From Ancylobacter koreensis (GTDB lineage: Bacteria; Pseudomonadota; Alphaproteobacteria; Rhizobiales; Xanthobacteraceae), in the NCBI RefSeq assembly GCF_023016525.1, contig NZ_JALKCG010000004.1:225492-289491 (forward strand): a stretch of 64,000 bases of DNA. Reading direction: 5' to 3'. The position numbers were made by a program, and so were the translations under genes. Positions 55,214 through 63,641 of this stretch are shown one piece after another. A model generated the notes under the pieces. That model worked only from the letters and a program-made list of their open reading frames with translations, was not told the origin of the DNA and made no database searches. Each line of letters begins with the position of its first letter. Within the stretch, counting starts at the first letter, position 1.

Positions 55214-55951
55214 GTGGACTATTTGATGGAACTTGCCGCCAGCCCGGCGGCGTGGGCGGCGCTCGTCACGCTGGTCGCGATGGAAGTCGTGCTCGGCATC
55301 GACAACCTGCTCTTCATCTCGATCCTCACCAACAAGCTGCCGGAGGACATCCGGCCCCGCGCGCGCAAGATCGGCATCGGTCTGGCGCTCATCATGCGCC
55401 TCGGCCTGCTCAGCACCATCGCGATCATCGTGACGCTGGTGGAGCCGGTGTTCAGCGTGTTCGGCAAGGCCTTCTCGTGGCGCGACATGATCCTGATCGC
55501 CGGTGGCCTTTTCCTGGTGTGGAAGGCCACCAAGGAAATCCATCACAGCATGGCGCCGCATGAGGAGCAGGAGGCCTCGCTCGGCGGCTCGCTGCAGATG
55601 AGCTTCAGCGCCGCCATCGTGCAGATCCTGATCCTCGACCTCGTCTTCTCGGTCGACAGCATCATCACCGCGGTGGGCATGACCGAGCACATCCCGATCA
55701 TGGTGATCGCGGTGGTGTTCGCGGTGCTGACCATGCTGTTCGCGGCGGGGCCGCTGGCGAACTTCATCAACCGCAACCCGTCCATCGTGATGCTGGCGCT
55801 CGGCTTCCTGCTGCTGATCGGCACCACGCTGATCGCAGAAGGCTTCGGCGCGCATGTCTCGAAGGGCTACATCTACACCGCCATGGCCTTCTCGGCCGGC
55901 GTGGAGGGCCTGAACATGCTCCAGCGCAGGCGTCGCCCCGCCTCGCACTGA
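55214..55951 (+). CDS. TerC family integral membrane protein
   Basis: A 245-residue protein with seven or eight helices. The two acidic TerC signatures are present: [15 protein letters not shown] and [14 protein letters not shown], whose aspartates sit in the membrane. TerC/Alx proteins are linked to manganese export and to metal loading of exported enzymes. GTG at 55214 is preceded by GGGGGAG nine bases upstream; an ATG four codons later is the alternative. It is followed by an unrelated molybdoenzyme gene. Confidence 0.92.
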   Translation: MDYLMELAASPAAWAALVTLVAMEVVLGIDNLLFISILTNKLPEDIRPRARKIGIGLALIMRLGLLSTIAIIVTLVEPVFSVFGKAFSWRDMILIAGGLFLVWKATKEIHHSMAPHEEQEASLGGSLQMSFSAAIVQILILDLVFSVDSIITAVGMTEHIPIMVIAVVFAVLTMLFAAGPLANFINRNPSIVMLALGFLLLIGTTLIAEGFGAHVSKGYIYTAMAFSAGVEGLNMLQRRRRPASH

Positions 55952-56049
55952 CGCCTGCGGACAAGGACCGCTCCGGCGGCGTGGGAAGTGAAATCCCGCG
56001 CCGCCGGACAATGCTATGATCGCGCTCCCACCCGCTCAGGAGCCCGGTC

Positions 56050-56745
56050 ATGAGTGACGACGCCGACCCGCCTTCCTCGCCTGACGCGGCCTCGCCGCCC
56101 GCCGACACGAAACTCACCGTCACCAAGCGGAGCTGGGCCCGCCAGGGCAAGTTCCTCACCGGGCGTGTGACGCGGCCGGAGGAGGACCGGCTGCCGCCCG
56201 GCCAGCATCTGGTGCGCGACTGGCCGGTGCTCGATCTCGGCCAGCAGCCGCGCATTCCGCTCGACCGCTGGCGGCTGGACGTCGACGGTCTCGTCGAGGC
56301 GCCGGTGTCGTGGGACTGGGCGGCGTTCCAGTCGCAGAAGCAGACGCGCGAGACCACCGACATCCACTGCGTCACCACCTGGTCGCGCTACGACAACCAT
56401 TGGGAAGGCGTGGCGACGCGCGACCTGCTGGACGTGGTGATGCCGCGCGCCGACGCGCATTTCGTCATGCTGCATTCCTATGACGGCTACACCACCAATA
56501 TATCGCTGGAAGATTTCGCGGCCGAGGACGCGCTGATCGTCCATAGCTGGGAAGGCCAGCCGCTCACCCGCGAGCATGGCGGGCCGGTGCGGCTGGTGGT
56601 GCCGCATCTCTATTTCTGGAAAAGCGCGAAATGGCTGAAGCGGATCGAGTTCCGCAGCTTCGACAAGCGCGGCTTCTGGGAGGAGAACGGCTATCACAAC
56701 CACGCCGACCCGTGGAAGGAAGAGCGCTATTCCGCCGACGAGTGA
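56050..56745 (+). CDS. Molybdopterin-dependent oxidoreductase (sulfite-oxidase fold, YuiH-like)
   Basis: A 231-residue protein with no signal peptide. It contains the molybdopterin domain of the sulfite oxidase family, with the molybdenum-ligating cysteine in IHCVTTWSRYDN and downstream SYDGYTTN and GGPVRLVVPHLYFWKSAKW. Relatives such as YedY/MsrP reduce oxidised methionine, but the cytoplasmic short forms are uncharacterised. ATG at 56050. A bidirectional terminator separates it from the next gene. Confidence 0.88.
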   Translation: MSDDADPPSSPDAASPPADTKLTVTKRSWARQGKFLTGRVTRPEEDRLPPGQHLVRDWPVLDLGQQPRIPLDRWRLDVDGLVEAPVSWDWAAFQSQKQTRETTDIHCVTTWSRYDNHWEGVATRDLLDVVMPRADAHFVMLHSYDGYTTNISLEDFAAEDALIVHSWEGQPLTREHGGPVRLVVPHLYFWKSAKWLKRIEFRSFDKRGFWEENGYHNHADPWKEERYSADE

Positions 56746-56800
56746 GGGGACGGTCAGAATGACGGTGTCGGCAAGACGCCGAGGCGCCCGAAACGAAAAA

Positions 56801-56834
56801 AAGCCCGGACGGCATCCCGTCCGGGCTTTTCTTA
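56801..56834. terminator. Bidirectional rho-independent terminator
   Basis: A perfect 12-bp stem (56801-56812 with 56817-56828, CATC loop) has an A-run on the left and TTTTCTT on the right. It can stop transcripts from both the molybdoenzyme gene (plus) and the convergent minus-strand gene. Confidence 0.92.
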
Positions 56835-56849
56835 TGGGATGGAGCCGTC

Positions 56850-57860
56850 TTAGCGCGGGCGGAAGGCGCCCGCCCGCAGGAAGGAACCGATCTGCCGCGC
56901 CGGCTCGGCCGGCTTGTCGGAAGGCCGGGCCGCCTTCGTGCCGCCGGACGCAAGGCTGGCGAGGACGGGCGAGCCGCCGTTCTGGCCGAGGCTGCCGAGC
57001 GTGTAGCCGGCCGGTGTCGCGGTGGCGGGCTTGGCCGCAACAGGCTGCGGCTTGGCGGGCGCCGCGCCGGCATAGGGCTTGGCGGCGGGCTGGCGGCCGG
57101 GGATCGACACATTGGTCGTCTTGGCCGGTGCGCCCTTGGCGGCCGGGAACTTGACGGCGGCCGGCGAAGCGGCGGCGGGACGACCGTAGCCGCCCGAGGA
57201 GGGCAGGGCCTGCGGGCGCGAACCCTTGCCATCGGCATTGCGGGCATACTGGCTCCCGCGCGGCAGATCGGGCGAAACGGCCGGGGTCTGCCGGTTGCCG
57301 GGGCGGTTGATCGAGAGTTCTGCGCGCAGCTTGGCCCAGGTCTCGGCGAGCGCCGTGGCATCCCAGCTCGGCTCCTTCTCGTCGATTTCCCACTTCTCCA
57401 TCTTCTCCGGCGTCGGCGCGCCGGAATCGACCCGGTGACGGGGCGTGGGCTCGGGAAGCTCCTGCTGCATTTCCACGTGCACAGCCGCCGGCGTGGCGCC
57501 CGCAGCGGGCTGGATGGCGGCCGCTTCGGGCAAGGGGGCAGCCATCAGGCCGGCGGGCATCGCACTCACCTGCGCCGCAGCCTGGGCTGCCTGCAAGGCG
57601 AGGGCCTGCATCTGCCCGGCATCACCCGCAACCGCGAGGGCGGCCGGCTGCGGCAGGATCGCGGCCAGTGCCGGCTGCACCGGCAGCGACACGTTCCACT
57701 TGCCGGTTTCCCACTCGTTGATCGCCCACATCACCGCCGCGCCGAGACCGGCGCCGGCGCAGACGTCGGTGAAGCTCACGCCGGGCACGATGGACAGATA
57801 CAAGGCGCAGAGAATGCCGACGCCGACATAGCAAGCGGGTGCACGCCATTTCGACTGCAT
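56850..57860 (-). CDS. Membrane-anchored, Ala/Pro-rich low-complexity protein
   Basis: This 336-residue protein has two N-terminal hydrophobic helices (ACYVGVGILCALYLSIVPGVSF and VCAGAGLGAAVMWAI). A very Ala/Pro/Gln-rich disordered region follows with one more ordered island around residues 145-195 (PTPEKMEKWEIDEKEPSW, ALAETWAKLRAELS). Most of it is low complexity, so homology tools will be weak. Function is unknown; topology suggests a scaffold or tether. ATG at 57860 has a GGGGGA site, whereas the longer frame begins with TTG. It ends at the bidirectional terminator. Confidence 0.7.
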   Translation of the reverse strand: MQSKWRAPACYVGVGILCALYLSIVPGVSFTDVCAGAGLGAAVMWAINEWETGKWNVSLPVQPALAAILPQPAALAVAGDAGQMQALALQAAQAAAQVSAMPAGLMAAPLPEAAAIQPAAGATPAAVHVEMQQELPEPTPRHRVDSGAPTPEKMEKWEIDEKEPSWDATALAETWAKLRAELSINRPGNRQTPAVSPDLPRGSQYARNADGKGSRPQALPSSGGYGRPAAASPAAVKFPAAKGAPAKTTNVSIPGRQPAAKPYAGAAPAKPQPVAAKPATATPAGYTLGSLGQNGGSPVLASLASGGTKAARPSDKPAEPARQIGSFLRAGAFRPR

Positions 57861-58075
57861 GACCAAATCCCCCAGGAATTTGAATCAACATAGCTGATTC
57901 GAGGGAATCTCAGAGGCTTAGCTAAAAGAAATAATCTCGAAACAACGACTTCCGCGTTAACCATTCGGTAACTCTTGGCCGATTACTCGCGGCGTCGAAT
58001 CGCGTAGCATCCAATTCCTTCGCGCGGCCGAGAGCGACCCACGAATTCCGGATCCTGTCGCGAACGGGAGAGGAT

Positions 58076-58150
<75 letters not shown>

Positions 58151-58536
58151 ACATCTTGCCAGCCGCGCCGTTCTGCACCTCAGGTCTTGGAAGGACCCGG
58201 CTTTACGCGGTTGGCGGGCGATTCTGCGCGGCTTCTCGAAGCATCGTCGCAGTCTTCGCTTCGCGCTTCATCGCCCAAGCGCGGGCGGGCGTCAACGCCC
58301 GATGTCCCGCGCCGTGGTCCGGGCGCGTGCGCGCGCGTGCGGGCACAAGCGCGACGCGGCCCTGCCGCGCCTGCGGTCGCCCGTCCCAGGCGCGAGCACT
58401 TTTCAGCCGAAAAACGCCATTGCGTCACGCTCCGGCATCTGCGAGACGAGTCGCGGGGGGAGGTGTTCTGCGGTGACAATCCGACTCCCCTTCGCCGCCG
58501 GCGCCGTCGGCGGCTTACCCAGAACGGGAGGCGATT
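58151..58536. other. 386-base intergenic region upstream of the Cys-rich protein gene
   Basis: No gene or recognisable RNA is seen. It contains a 19-base alternating purine-pyrimidine run (58323-58341, GC/GT steps) that could adopt a left-handed form, and must contain the tRNA-Thr promoter (reading left) and that of the downstream pair (reading right). Confidence 0.5.
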
Positions 58537-58959
58537 ATGTTCCGATTTGCATTCGGGTTGGCGGCGCTGCTGCTGGCCTTCACGGCCGGCGGCGCGTCGG
58601 CCCAGACCATGAGCTATGCCGAGGCCGGCGCGCTGATCGCCAAGAGCTGCGGCCCGTCCATCGAGCGCTTCTGCGCCAAGGACAATCTCGGCACCGGCGA
58701 GGTCCGCAACTGCCTGATGTCGCATCAGGATCAGGTGCCCCAGCAGTGCTTCGACGATTACGCCGCCGCGCGCGCCTCGATCGCCAAGCGCATCGCCGCG
58801 CAGTCCGACGCCTACAGCGTCTGCAGTGCGAGCGCCCGCGAGTTCTGCGCCGGCATCCAGCCGGGCGACGCCAATCTGCTCACCTGCCTCCAGACCGCCA
58901 GCAAGGTGGTCCGCCCTGCCTGCAAGCAGACGCTGACCGATGCCGGCTGGTGGAACTGA
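58537..58959 (+). CDS. Periplasmic cysteine-rich repeat protein
   Basis: A 140-residue protein with a signal peptide ending ASAQ. The mature part holds six cysteines in two related blocks (KSCGPSIERFCAKDN...CLMSH...CFDD and SVCSASAREFCAGIQ...CLQTA...CKQTL), matching the short Cys-rich GLG1-type repeat found in some alphaproteobacterial secreted proteins. Three disulfides are likely, and the function is unknown. A GGGAGG site precedes the ATG. It is followed 34 bases later by an OmpA-like gene, so the two may act together at the cell envelope. Confidence 0.82.
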   Translation: MFRFAFGLAALLLAFTAGGASAQTMSYAEAGALIAKSCGPSIERFCAKDNLGTGEVRNCLMSHQDQVPQQCFDDYAAARASIAKRIAAQSDAYSVCSASAREFCAGIQPGDANLLTCLQTASKVVRPACKQTLTDAGWWN

Positions 58960-58993
58960 CGGACCGGGACCAGGCAAGGGAAAGAGACAGATC

Positions 58994-59617
58994 ATGACCC
59001 GCATCACCCGCCTCGTCGGGGGCATCGCCCTCGCAGCCGTCCTCGCCGCGCCTCTGGCCGCCCAGGCCCAGACCAGCGATTCCGACTCGCAGATCATGCA
59101 GGGCCTCTCGCAGGCCACCATGTTCGACCCCTCGCTCACCGCCCAGGTCCTGCGCCAGATGGCCCAGGACGCGGTGGCGAAGAACCTGCCCCTGACGCTC
59201 GACAAGTCGGAGATCGCCAAGCGGCTCGACAAGCTCGCGCAGATCACCGTGCAGATCCAGTTCGCGCTCGGCTCGGACATCATCCGCCCCGAATCCTACC
59301 GGACGCTCGGCTCGATCGCCGACGCGATGCATCACCCGATCCTGATGAACTACAAGTTCATCGTGGTCGGCAACACCGACACGACCGGCACCCGCGCCTT
59401 CAACCTGAAGCTCAGCCAGCAGCGCGCCGAAGCCATCGTGCAGGCCCTCGTCACGGTATTCGGCGTCTCGCCGGACCGTCTGGAGGCCGTCGGCCTCGGC
59501 CAGGAGGCGCTGCAGGTGCCCTCGAAGCCGGAAGACCCGATCAATCGCCGCGTGCAGATCTTCACCATCGGCACGGTCGGCCCCATGCCGAAGCCGATGC
59601 CGACCAACGCGCCCTGA
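58994..59617 (+). CDS. OmpA-like peptidoglycan-associated protein
   Basis: A 207-residue protein with a signal peptide (IALAAVLAAPLAAQAQ) and a C-terminal OmpA/MotB-like domain: VQIQFALGSDIIRPESYRTLGSIADAM, then the Lys/Asp peptidoglycan-binding region VVGNTDTTGTRAFNLKLSQQRAEAI and a C-terminal NRRVQIFTIG. No transmembrane barrel is present, so it is a soluble or tethered periplasmic protein contacting peptidoglycan. ATG at 58994 follows GAGACAG. A good terminator follows. Confidence 0.88.
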   Translation: MTRITRLVGGIALAAVLAAPLAAQAQTSDSDSQIMQGLSQATMFDPSLTAQVLRQMAQDAVAKNLPLTLDKSEIAKRLDKLAQITVQIQFALGSDIIRPESYRTLGSIADAMHHPILMNYKFIVVGNTDTTGTRAFNLKLSQQRAEAIVQALVTVFGVSPDRLEAVGLGQEALQVPSKPEDPINRRVQIFTIGTVGPMPKPMPTNAP

Positions 59618-59647
59618 TCGCGACAGGCGCGCGTCCCGCGTGCTAGC

Positions 59648-59694
59648 AAGGCCGGCCGGTGCCCGGGAGGGTGCCGGCCGGCCTTTTCTTTTGG
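59648..59694 (+). terminator. Rho-independent terminator after the OmpA-like gene
   Basis: A 10-bp GC-rich stem (59650-59659 with 59674-59683), extended by A-T pairs, is closed by a 14-base loop and followed by TTTTCTTTT. It closes the Cys-rich/OmpA-like transcription unit. Confidence 0.88.
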
Positions 59695-59728
59695 CCGTTC
59701 CCCCACCGAGGAATCCAGAGTTCGGCAG

Positions 59729-60070
59729 ATGAGCATCAACAGAATTGAAGTCGGTCCGCGCATGAGCGAGGCGGTCATCAACGGGTCGGTCGTCTATCTC
59801 GCGGGCCAGGTCGCCAAGGGCGGCACGGTCACGGCGCAGACCGAGGCGGTGCTCGCCTCCATCGACGAGCTGCTGGCCAAGGCCGGCACCGACAAGACCC
59901 GACTGCTGACGGCGACCATCTACCTCGCCGACATCTCGACCTTCGCGGAGATGAACGCGGTGTGGGACAAGTGGGTCTCGCCCGGCAACACGCCCGCCCG
60001 CGCCACCGTTCAGGCGCTGCTGGCGACGCCGGACTACAAGGTCGAGATCGTCGTCTCGGCGGCGATCTGA
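59729..60070 (+). CDS. ridA: RidA/YjgF family enamine-imine deaminase
   Basis: A 113-residue small trimeric protein: RIEVGPRMSEAVINGSVVYLAGQVA, the strand TATIYLADISTFAEMNAVWDKWV and the substrate arginine region RATVQALLATPDYKVEIVVSA. RidA removes reactive 2-aminoacrylate and other imines. This short form has the Arg of the active site, but its subgroup may differ in specificity. ATG at 59729 has a GAGG site upstream. It lies alone between two terminators. Confidence 0.92.
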   Translation: MSINRIEVGPRMSEAVINGSVVYLAGQVAKGGTVTAQTEAVLASIDELLAKAGTDKTRLLTATIYLADISTFAEMNAVWDKWVSPGNTPARATVQALLATPDYKVEIVVSAAI

Positions 60071-60128
60071 GCCGCGCCGCGCGGCGCCGTCGACCGGGGC
60101 CGGTGCAATAAAAGCGGGCGCAAGAAAA

Positions 60129-60161
60129 AAGGCCCCGTCTCGCGACGGGGCCTTCGTTTTT
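60129..60161. terminator. Bidirectional terminator between ridA and the transporter gene
   Basis: A stem of nine GC-rich pairs (60131-60139 with 60144-60152, TCGC loop) extended by A-T pairs, with A-run and T-run on opposite sides, ends both the plus-strand ridA and the minus-strand transporter transcripts. Confidence 0.92.
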
Positions 60162-60192
60162 GCAACTCTGCCCGCGAGGGGCGAGAACCGGC

Positions 60193-61863
60193 TCAGTGCC
60201 AGTTTTCGAGATCGCGGTCCTTGGTTTCCGGCAGGAAGATCAGGCCGATGATCGCCGTCATGACGGCGATGATGATCGGATACCAGAGGCCGGAGAAGAT
60301 GTTGCCGGTCGCGGCCACGATGGCGAAGGCGGTGGGCGGCAGGAAGCCGCCGAACCAGCCATTGCCGATGTGGTAGGGCAGCGACATGCCGGTGTAGCGG
60401 ATGCGGGTCGGGAACAGTTCGACCAGCAGGGCCGCGATCGGGCCGTACACCATCGTCACGTAGAGGACGAGGACGAACAGCAGGCCGATCAGGGTCAGCG
60501 TGCGGCTGTCGCTGAGCACGCCGCCGACGGTCGGCTGCTTCACGATGGACGCGTCGCCCACCTTGGGATAGCCGGCCGCCTGGGCTGCGGCGACGATGGA
60601 CGCCCCGGTCTTGTCGGTGTCGGCGATCGTGACCGGCGTCCCGTTGACCGAGACCGCGACGGGCGAGCCCGCCGGGCCCGGCAGCAGCGCGTAGTGCATC
60701 GAGTTGGTCGCCAGCGTGCGGCGGTAGACGTCGCACGGCCGGGTGAAGACGCGCACGCCGACCGGGTCGAACAGGGTTCCGCAGCTCGCCGGATCGGCGG
60801 TGATGTCGATCTTCACCGTATCGGTGGCTTCGATCAGCTTCGGATTGGCGACGCGGGCGATGTTCTCAAAGAGCGGGAAGTAGGTCGCCGCAGCGATGAG
60901 GCAGCCCGCGATGAGGATCGGCTTGCGGCCGATCTTGTCCGAGAACCAGCCGAAGAAGATGAAGAACGGCGTGCCGATCAGCAGGCTGAAGGCGATCAGG
61001 AGGTTCGCCGTCGTTCCGTCCACCTTCAATGTCTGTGTCAGGAAGAACAGCGCGTAGAATTGACCGCAGTACCACACCACGGCCTGGCCGGCGGTGCCGC
61101 CGAACAGGGCGATGAGCGCGATCTTCGCGTTCGGCCAGCGGCCGAAGGCTTCGGTGAGCGGCGCCTTCGAGCGCGAGCCTTCCGCCTTCATCTTCTGGAA
61201 GGCCGGCGACTCGTTGAGCGAGAGGCGGATCCAGATCGAGAAGCCGAGCAGGATGATCGACAGCAGGAAGGGAATGCGCCAGCCCCAGGCGGCGAAGTCT
61301 TCCGGCGACATGGACAGGCGCAGGGTCAGGATGACCAGCAGCGACAGGAACAGGCCGACCGTCGCGGTGGTCTGGATCCACGAGGTGTAGAAGCCGCGGC
61401 GTCCGTTCGGCGCGTGCTCGGCGACATAGGTCGCGGCGCCGCCATACTCGCCGCCGAGCGCCAGGCCCTGCAGCAGGCGGCAGACGATGAAGATGACCGG
61501 TGCGGCATAGCCGATCGAGTCATAGCTGGGCAGCAGGCCGACCAGGAAGGTGGCGATGCCCATCAGCGTCATGGTGACGAGGAAGGTGTACTTGCGGCCG
61601 ATGAGGTCGCCGAGGCGGCCGAAGACGAGGGCGCCGAAGGGGCGCACCGCGAAGCCGGCGGCGAAGCCGAACAGCACGAAGATGAACTTCGCGGTGTCGT
61701 TGGTGCCGGGCACGAAGGTCGCGGCGATGTTCGCGGCGAGCGAGCCGGCGAGATAGAAGTCGTACCATTCGAAGACGGTGCCGGCGGAGGAGGCGATGAT
61801 CACCTTCCTCTCTTCCCGGGTCATCGGGGCCGCCTTGGCGGGCCCTGCCGTTGAGACGCTCAT
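60193..61863 (-). CDS. MHS-family MFS transporter (ShiA/ProP-like) with large insertion
   Basis: A 556-residue, 12-helix transporter. The start SAGTVFEWYDFYLAGSLAANIA and the loop GRLGDLIGRKYTFLVT are typical of the metabolite:proton symporter (MHS) family. Between helices 8/9 and 10, residues ~332-451 form a soluble insertion of about 120 residues with two cysteines (DPASCGTLF, RPCDVYRR); usual members are ~430 residues. The core is otherwise complete, so it should transport an organic acid, betaine or similar solute. ATG at 61863 follows GGAAGGA. The insertion may sense or bind the substrate in the periplasm. Confidence 0.9.
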   Translation of the reverse strand: MSVSTAGPAKAAPMTREERKVIIASSAGTVFEWYDFYLAGSLAANIAATFVPGTNDTAKFIFVLFGFAAGFAVRPFGALVFGRLGDLIGRKYTFLVTMTLMGIATFLVGLLPSYDSIGYAAPVIFIVCRLLQGLALGGEYGGAATYVAEHAPNGRRGFYTSWIQTTATVGLFLSLLVILTLRLSMSPEDFAAWGWRIPFLLSIILLGFSIWIRLSLNESPAFQKMKAEGSRSKAPLTEAFGRWPNAKIALIALFGGTAGQAVVWYCGQFYALFFLTQTLKVDGTTANLLIAFSLLIGTPFFIFFGWFSDKIGRKPILIAGCLIAAATYFPLFENIARVANPKLIEATDTVKIDITADPASCGTLFDPVGVRVFTRPCDVYRRTLATNSMHYALLPGPAGSPVAVSVNGTPVTIADTDKTGASIVAAAQAAGYPKVGDASIVKQPTVGGVLSDSRTLTLIGLLFVLVLYVTMVYGPIAALLVELFPTRIRYTGMSLPYHIGNGWFGGFLPPTAFAIVAATGNIFSGLWYPIIIAVMTAIIGLIFLPETKDRDLENWH

Positions 61864-62230
61864 TATCGTTCCTTCCCCAAAGTAAGTCGCGCCAATATCC
61901 AGACGTGCGAAGCCATGCGCACGCGCGATAGGATGACGGGCCCGCCGGGAGCCGCGTCCGATGCCGTGAACGAGTTTGGGAGTTCCGCCGGAACGCCTTC
62001 CACTCGGGCTTTTTCCTCCCGGATGGCGGCCCGCGCGTATGTCGGCAGAGCCATTCCCCGGATTCGTGGCGCGCGGAATTCTCCGATTCCTTGCGCACCT
62101 CGGTGTAAAGCTTGGCGAAAACCGGCGGTTTTGACGATTGGCAATTGGTCGTAACCCCGTATTGCGCTGCAATGCGGGATGAAACGGCGTGGCGGCGAAG
62201 TATAGTCGGCCCGCTCGTCTCGCCGACGGA
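61864..62230. other. 367-base region upstream of the MHS transporter
   Basis: No gene is seen. It contains a 7-1-7 palindrome at 62118-62132 and the start-proximal GGAAGGA site. The transporter promoter must be here because rlmB upstream on the same strand ends at 62231. Confidence 0.5.
62118..62132. promoter_or_regulatory. AAAACCG-G-CGGTTTT palindrome
   Basis: A perfect 7-1-7 inverted repeat in otherwise mixed sequence, 255 bases upstream of the transporter start. It has the form of a repressor operator but is distant from the start, so its role is uncertain. Confidence 0.4.
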
Positions 62231-63052
62231 CTAGTCGCGCCGGCCGACCGCCCGGCGCGCGATGTAGAGCGACAGTACCGCGGCGTTCGACACGTTGAGG
62301 CTCACGATGGCGCCCGGCAGGTCGATGCGCGCGAGCGTGTCGCAGGTCTGCCGCGTGAGCTGGCGCAGGCCTTTTCCCTCGGCGCCGAGAACGAGCGCCG
62401 TGGGGGCGGTGAGGGGCGTGTCCATGAGGTCCGCCGGCCCCTCGCTGTCGAGCCCGACGACGAGCACGCCGCGTTCCTTCAGCTCGTCCAGCGCGCGGGC
62501 GAGGTTGCCGACGAAGCAGAACGGCACATGCTCCAGTCCGCCGCTGGCGCTCTTGGCGAGCACGCCGGTCGCCGCCGGGCTGTGGCGGGCGGTGGTGACG
62601 ATGGCACCGACCTTCAGCGCCGCCGCCGAGCGCACGATGGCGCCGACATTGTGCGGGTCGGTGATCTGGTCGAGCACAAGCAGCAGGTCGCTCTCCGCCG
62701 CCTTGGCGAGGCTGAGCGTCGGCAGCGGATCGCATTCGGCGAGCATGCCCTGATGCACCGCGTCGGGGTCGAGCAGCCGGTCGATCTCGCCGGGGCGCAC
62801 GATCTCCGGCTGGATCTTCAGCGGCACCGCCTCTTCCTCAAGCCGGCGGGACGCGTTCTCCGTGACCATCAGCCGGCGGAACTTGCGGCGGGGATTGCGC
62901 AGTGCCTCGACCACGCTGTGCCAGCCATAGAGAATCGCCACGTCGTCCGGCCACGCGCCGAAGGGGCGCCCGGCGGGGCGCGGGCGCGGCGTGCGGTTGC
63001 GATCGGCAGGGCGCATCGGCCGGCCGGGCGGACGGTTGGGGTGATCGTTCAT
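62231..63052 (-). CDS. rlmB: 23S rRNA (guanosine-2'-O-)-methyltransferase RlmB
   Basis: A 273-residue SpoU-type methyltransferase. After a basic Pro/Arg-rich N-terminal tail come the ribosomal-protein-like domain (AILYGWHSVVEALRNPRRKF) and the SPOUT knot motifs: DQITDPHNVGAIVRSAAAL (1), LVLGAEGKGLRQL (2) and VSLNVSNAAVLSLYIARR (3). It methylates a guanosine in 23S rRNA domain V. ATG at 63052 is chosen; the upstream frame to 63160 overlaps the tRNA promoter region. It is divergent from the tRNA-Tyr unit. Confidence 0.92.
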   Translation of the reverse strand: MNDHPNRPPGRPMRPADRNRTPRPRPAGRPFGAWPDDVAILYGWHSVVEALRNPRRKFRRLMVTENASRRLEEEAVPLKIQPEIVRPGEIDRLLDPDAVHQGMLAECDPLPTLSLAKAAESDLLLVLDQITDPHNVGAIVRSAAALKVGAIVTTARHSPAATGVLAKSASGGLEHVPFCFVGNLARALDELKERGVLVVGLDSEGPADLMDTPLTAPTALVLGAEGKGLRQLTRQTCDTLARIDLPGAIVSLNVSNAAVLSLYIARRAVGRRD

Positions 63053-63134
63053 GCCGCGCGTTCTGTCACGCCGCGCGCGCATTGGCAATTTGGCCGCGCC
63101 GTCCACAGCGAAGGGGACGGCGCGGCAGGCGGGG

Positions 63135-63163
63135 TTGACAGGGCAGGGGCACGTCACCATAAA
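63135..63163 (+). promoter_or_regulatory. Sigma-70 promoter for tRNA-Tyr/tRNA-Gly/tuf
   Basis: TTGACA (63135-63140), a 17-base spacer and CATAAA (63158-63163) match the housekeeping consensus, with a transcription start expected near 63170. It lies 96 bases upstream of tRNA-Tyr and likely drives the tRNA pair and tuf. Confidence 0.78.
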
Positions 63164-63258
63164 GCCGGCCGCACGGGGAGCCGCGCTTTACGCCGGATGC
63201 TCCCGTGGGGTCTAAGGCCGGGCGGGCTCGCTTCGGTCCTGACCGGAAGACGTGCCTT

Positions 63259-63343
63259 GGGGGAGTGTCCCGAGCGGCAAAGGGGGCGGACTGTAAATCC
63301 GCTGGCTATGCCTTCGTAGGTTCGAGTCCTACCTCCCCCACCA
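63259..63343 (+). tRNA. tRNA-Tyr (anticodon GUA)
   Basis: A class II tRNA with acceptor GGGGGAG/CTCCCCC, anticodon loop CTGTAAA (GTA), a long variable arm, T-loop TTCGAGT and encoded CCA. It begins a tRNA-Tyr - tRNA-Gly - tuf unit, an order conserved in many bacteria. Confidence 0.97.
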
Positions 63344-63374
63344 CCTTTCCTCTCGCTATATTGCCTCTACCTCT

Positions 63375-63448
63375 GCGGGTGTAGCTCAATGGTAGAGCAA
63401 CAGCCTTCCAAGCTGATGACGAGGGTTCGATTCCCTTCACCCGCTCCA
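63375..63448 (+). tRNA. tRNA-Gly (anticodon UCC)
   Basis: Acceptor GCGGGTG/CACCCGC, D-loop AATGGTA, anticodon loop CTTCCAA (TCC), T-loop TTCGATT and encoded CCA form a standard cloverleaf, 31 bases after tRNA-Tyr and before tuf. Confidence 0.97.
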
Positions 63449-63641
63449 ATTCCGCCAAGACTTCCTATATGAGGCATGCGTCGGGGATGCGCGCGGGCCG
63501 GCCATACGGGCCGGGACCGCTCACGCCCGCCCCATGGTGCGCCGTCCGGCCGCGCAACGCGGCACTTGCGGAAAGAGCCGAAACCGCCTATCCCACGCCC
63601 CGATTTTCGCGACCTCGGGACTGTCGCTGAAGGAAAAAGCT

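Noticed and set aside
57955..57976. CtrA-like TTAACC/TTAA site upstream of the low-complexity gene
   Set aside because: The half-sites are present but the spacing is eight rather than seven bases, so it does not match the CtrA consensus well.
58323..58341. Alternating purine-pyrimidine run that might form Z-DNA
   Set aside because: Nineteen bases of GC/GT alternation are expected by chance in DNA this GC-rich; no functional link is visible.
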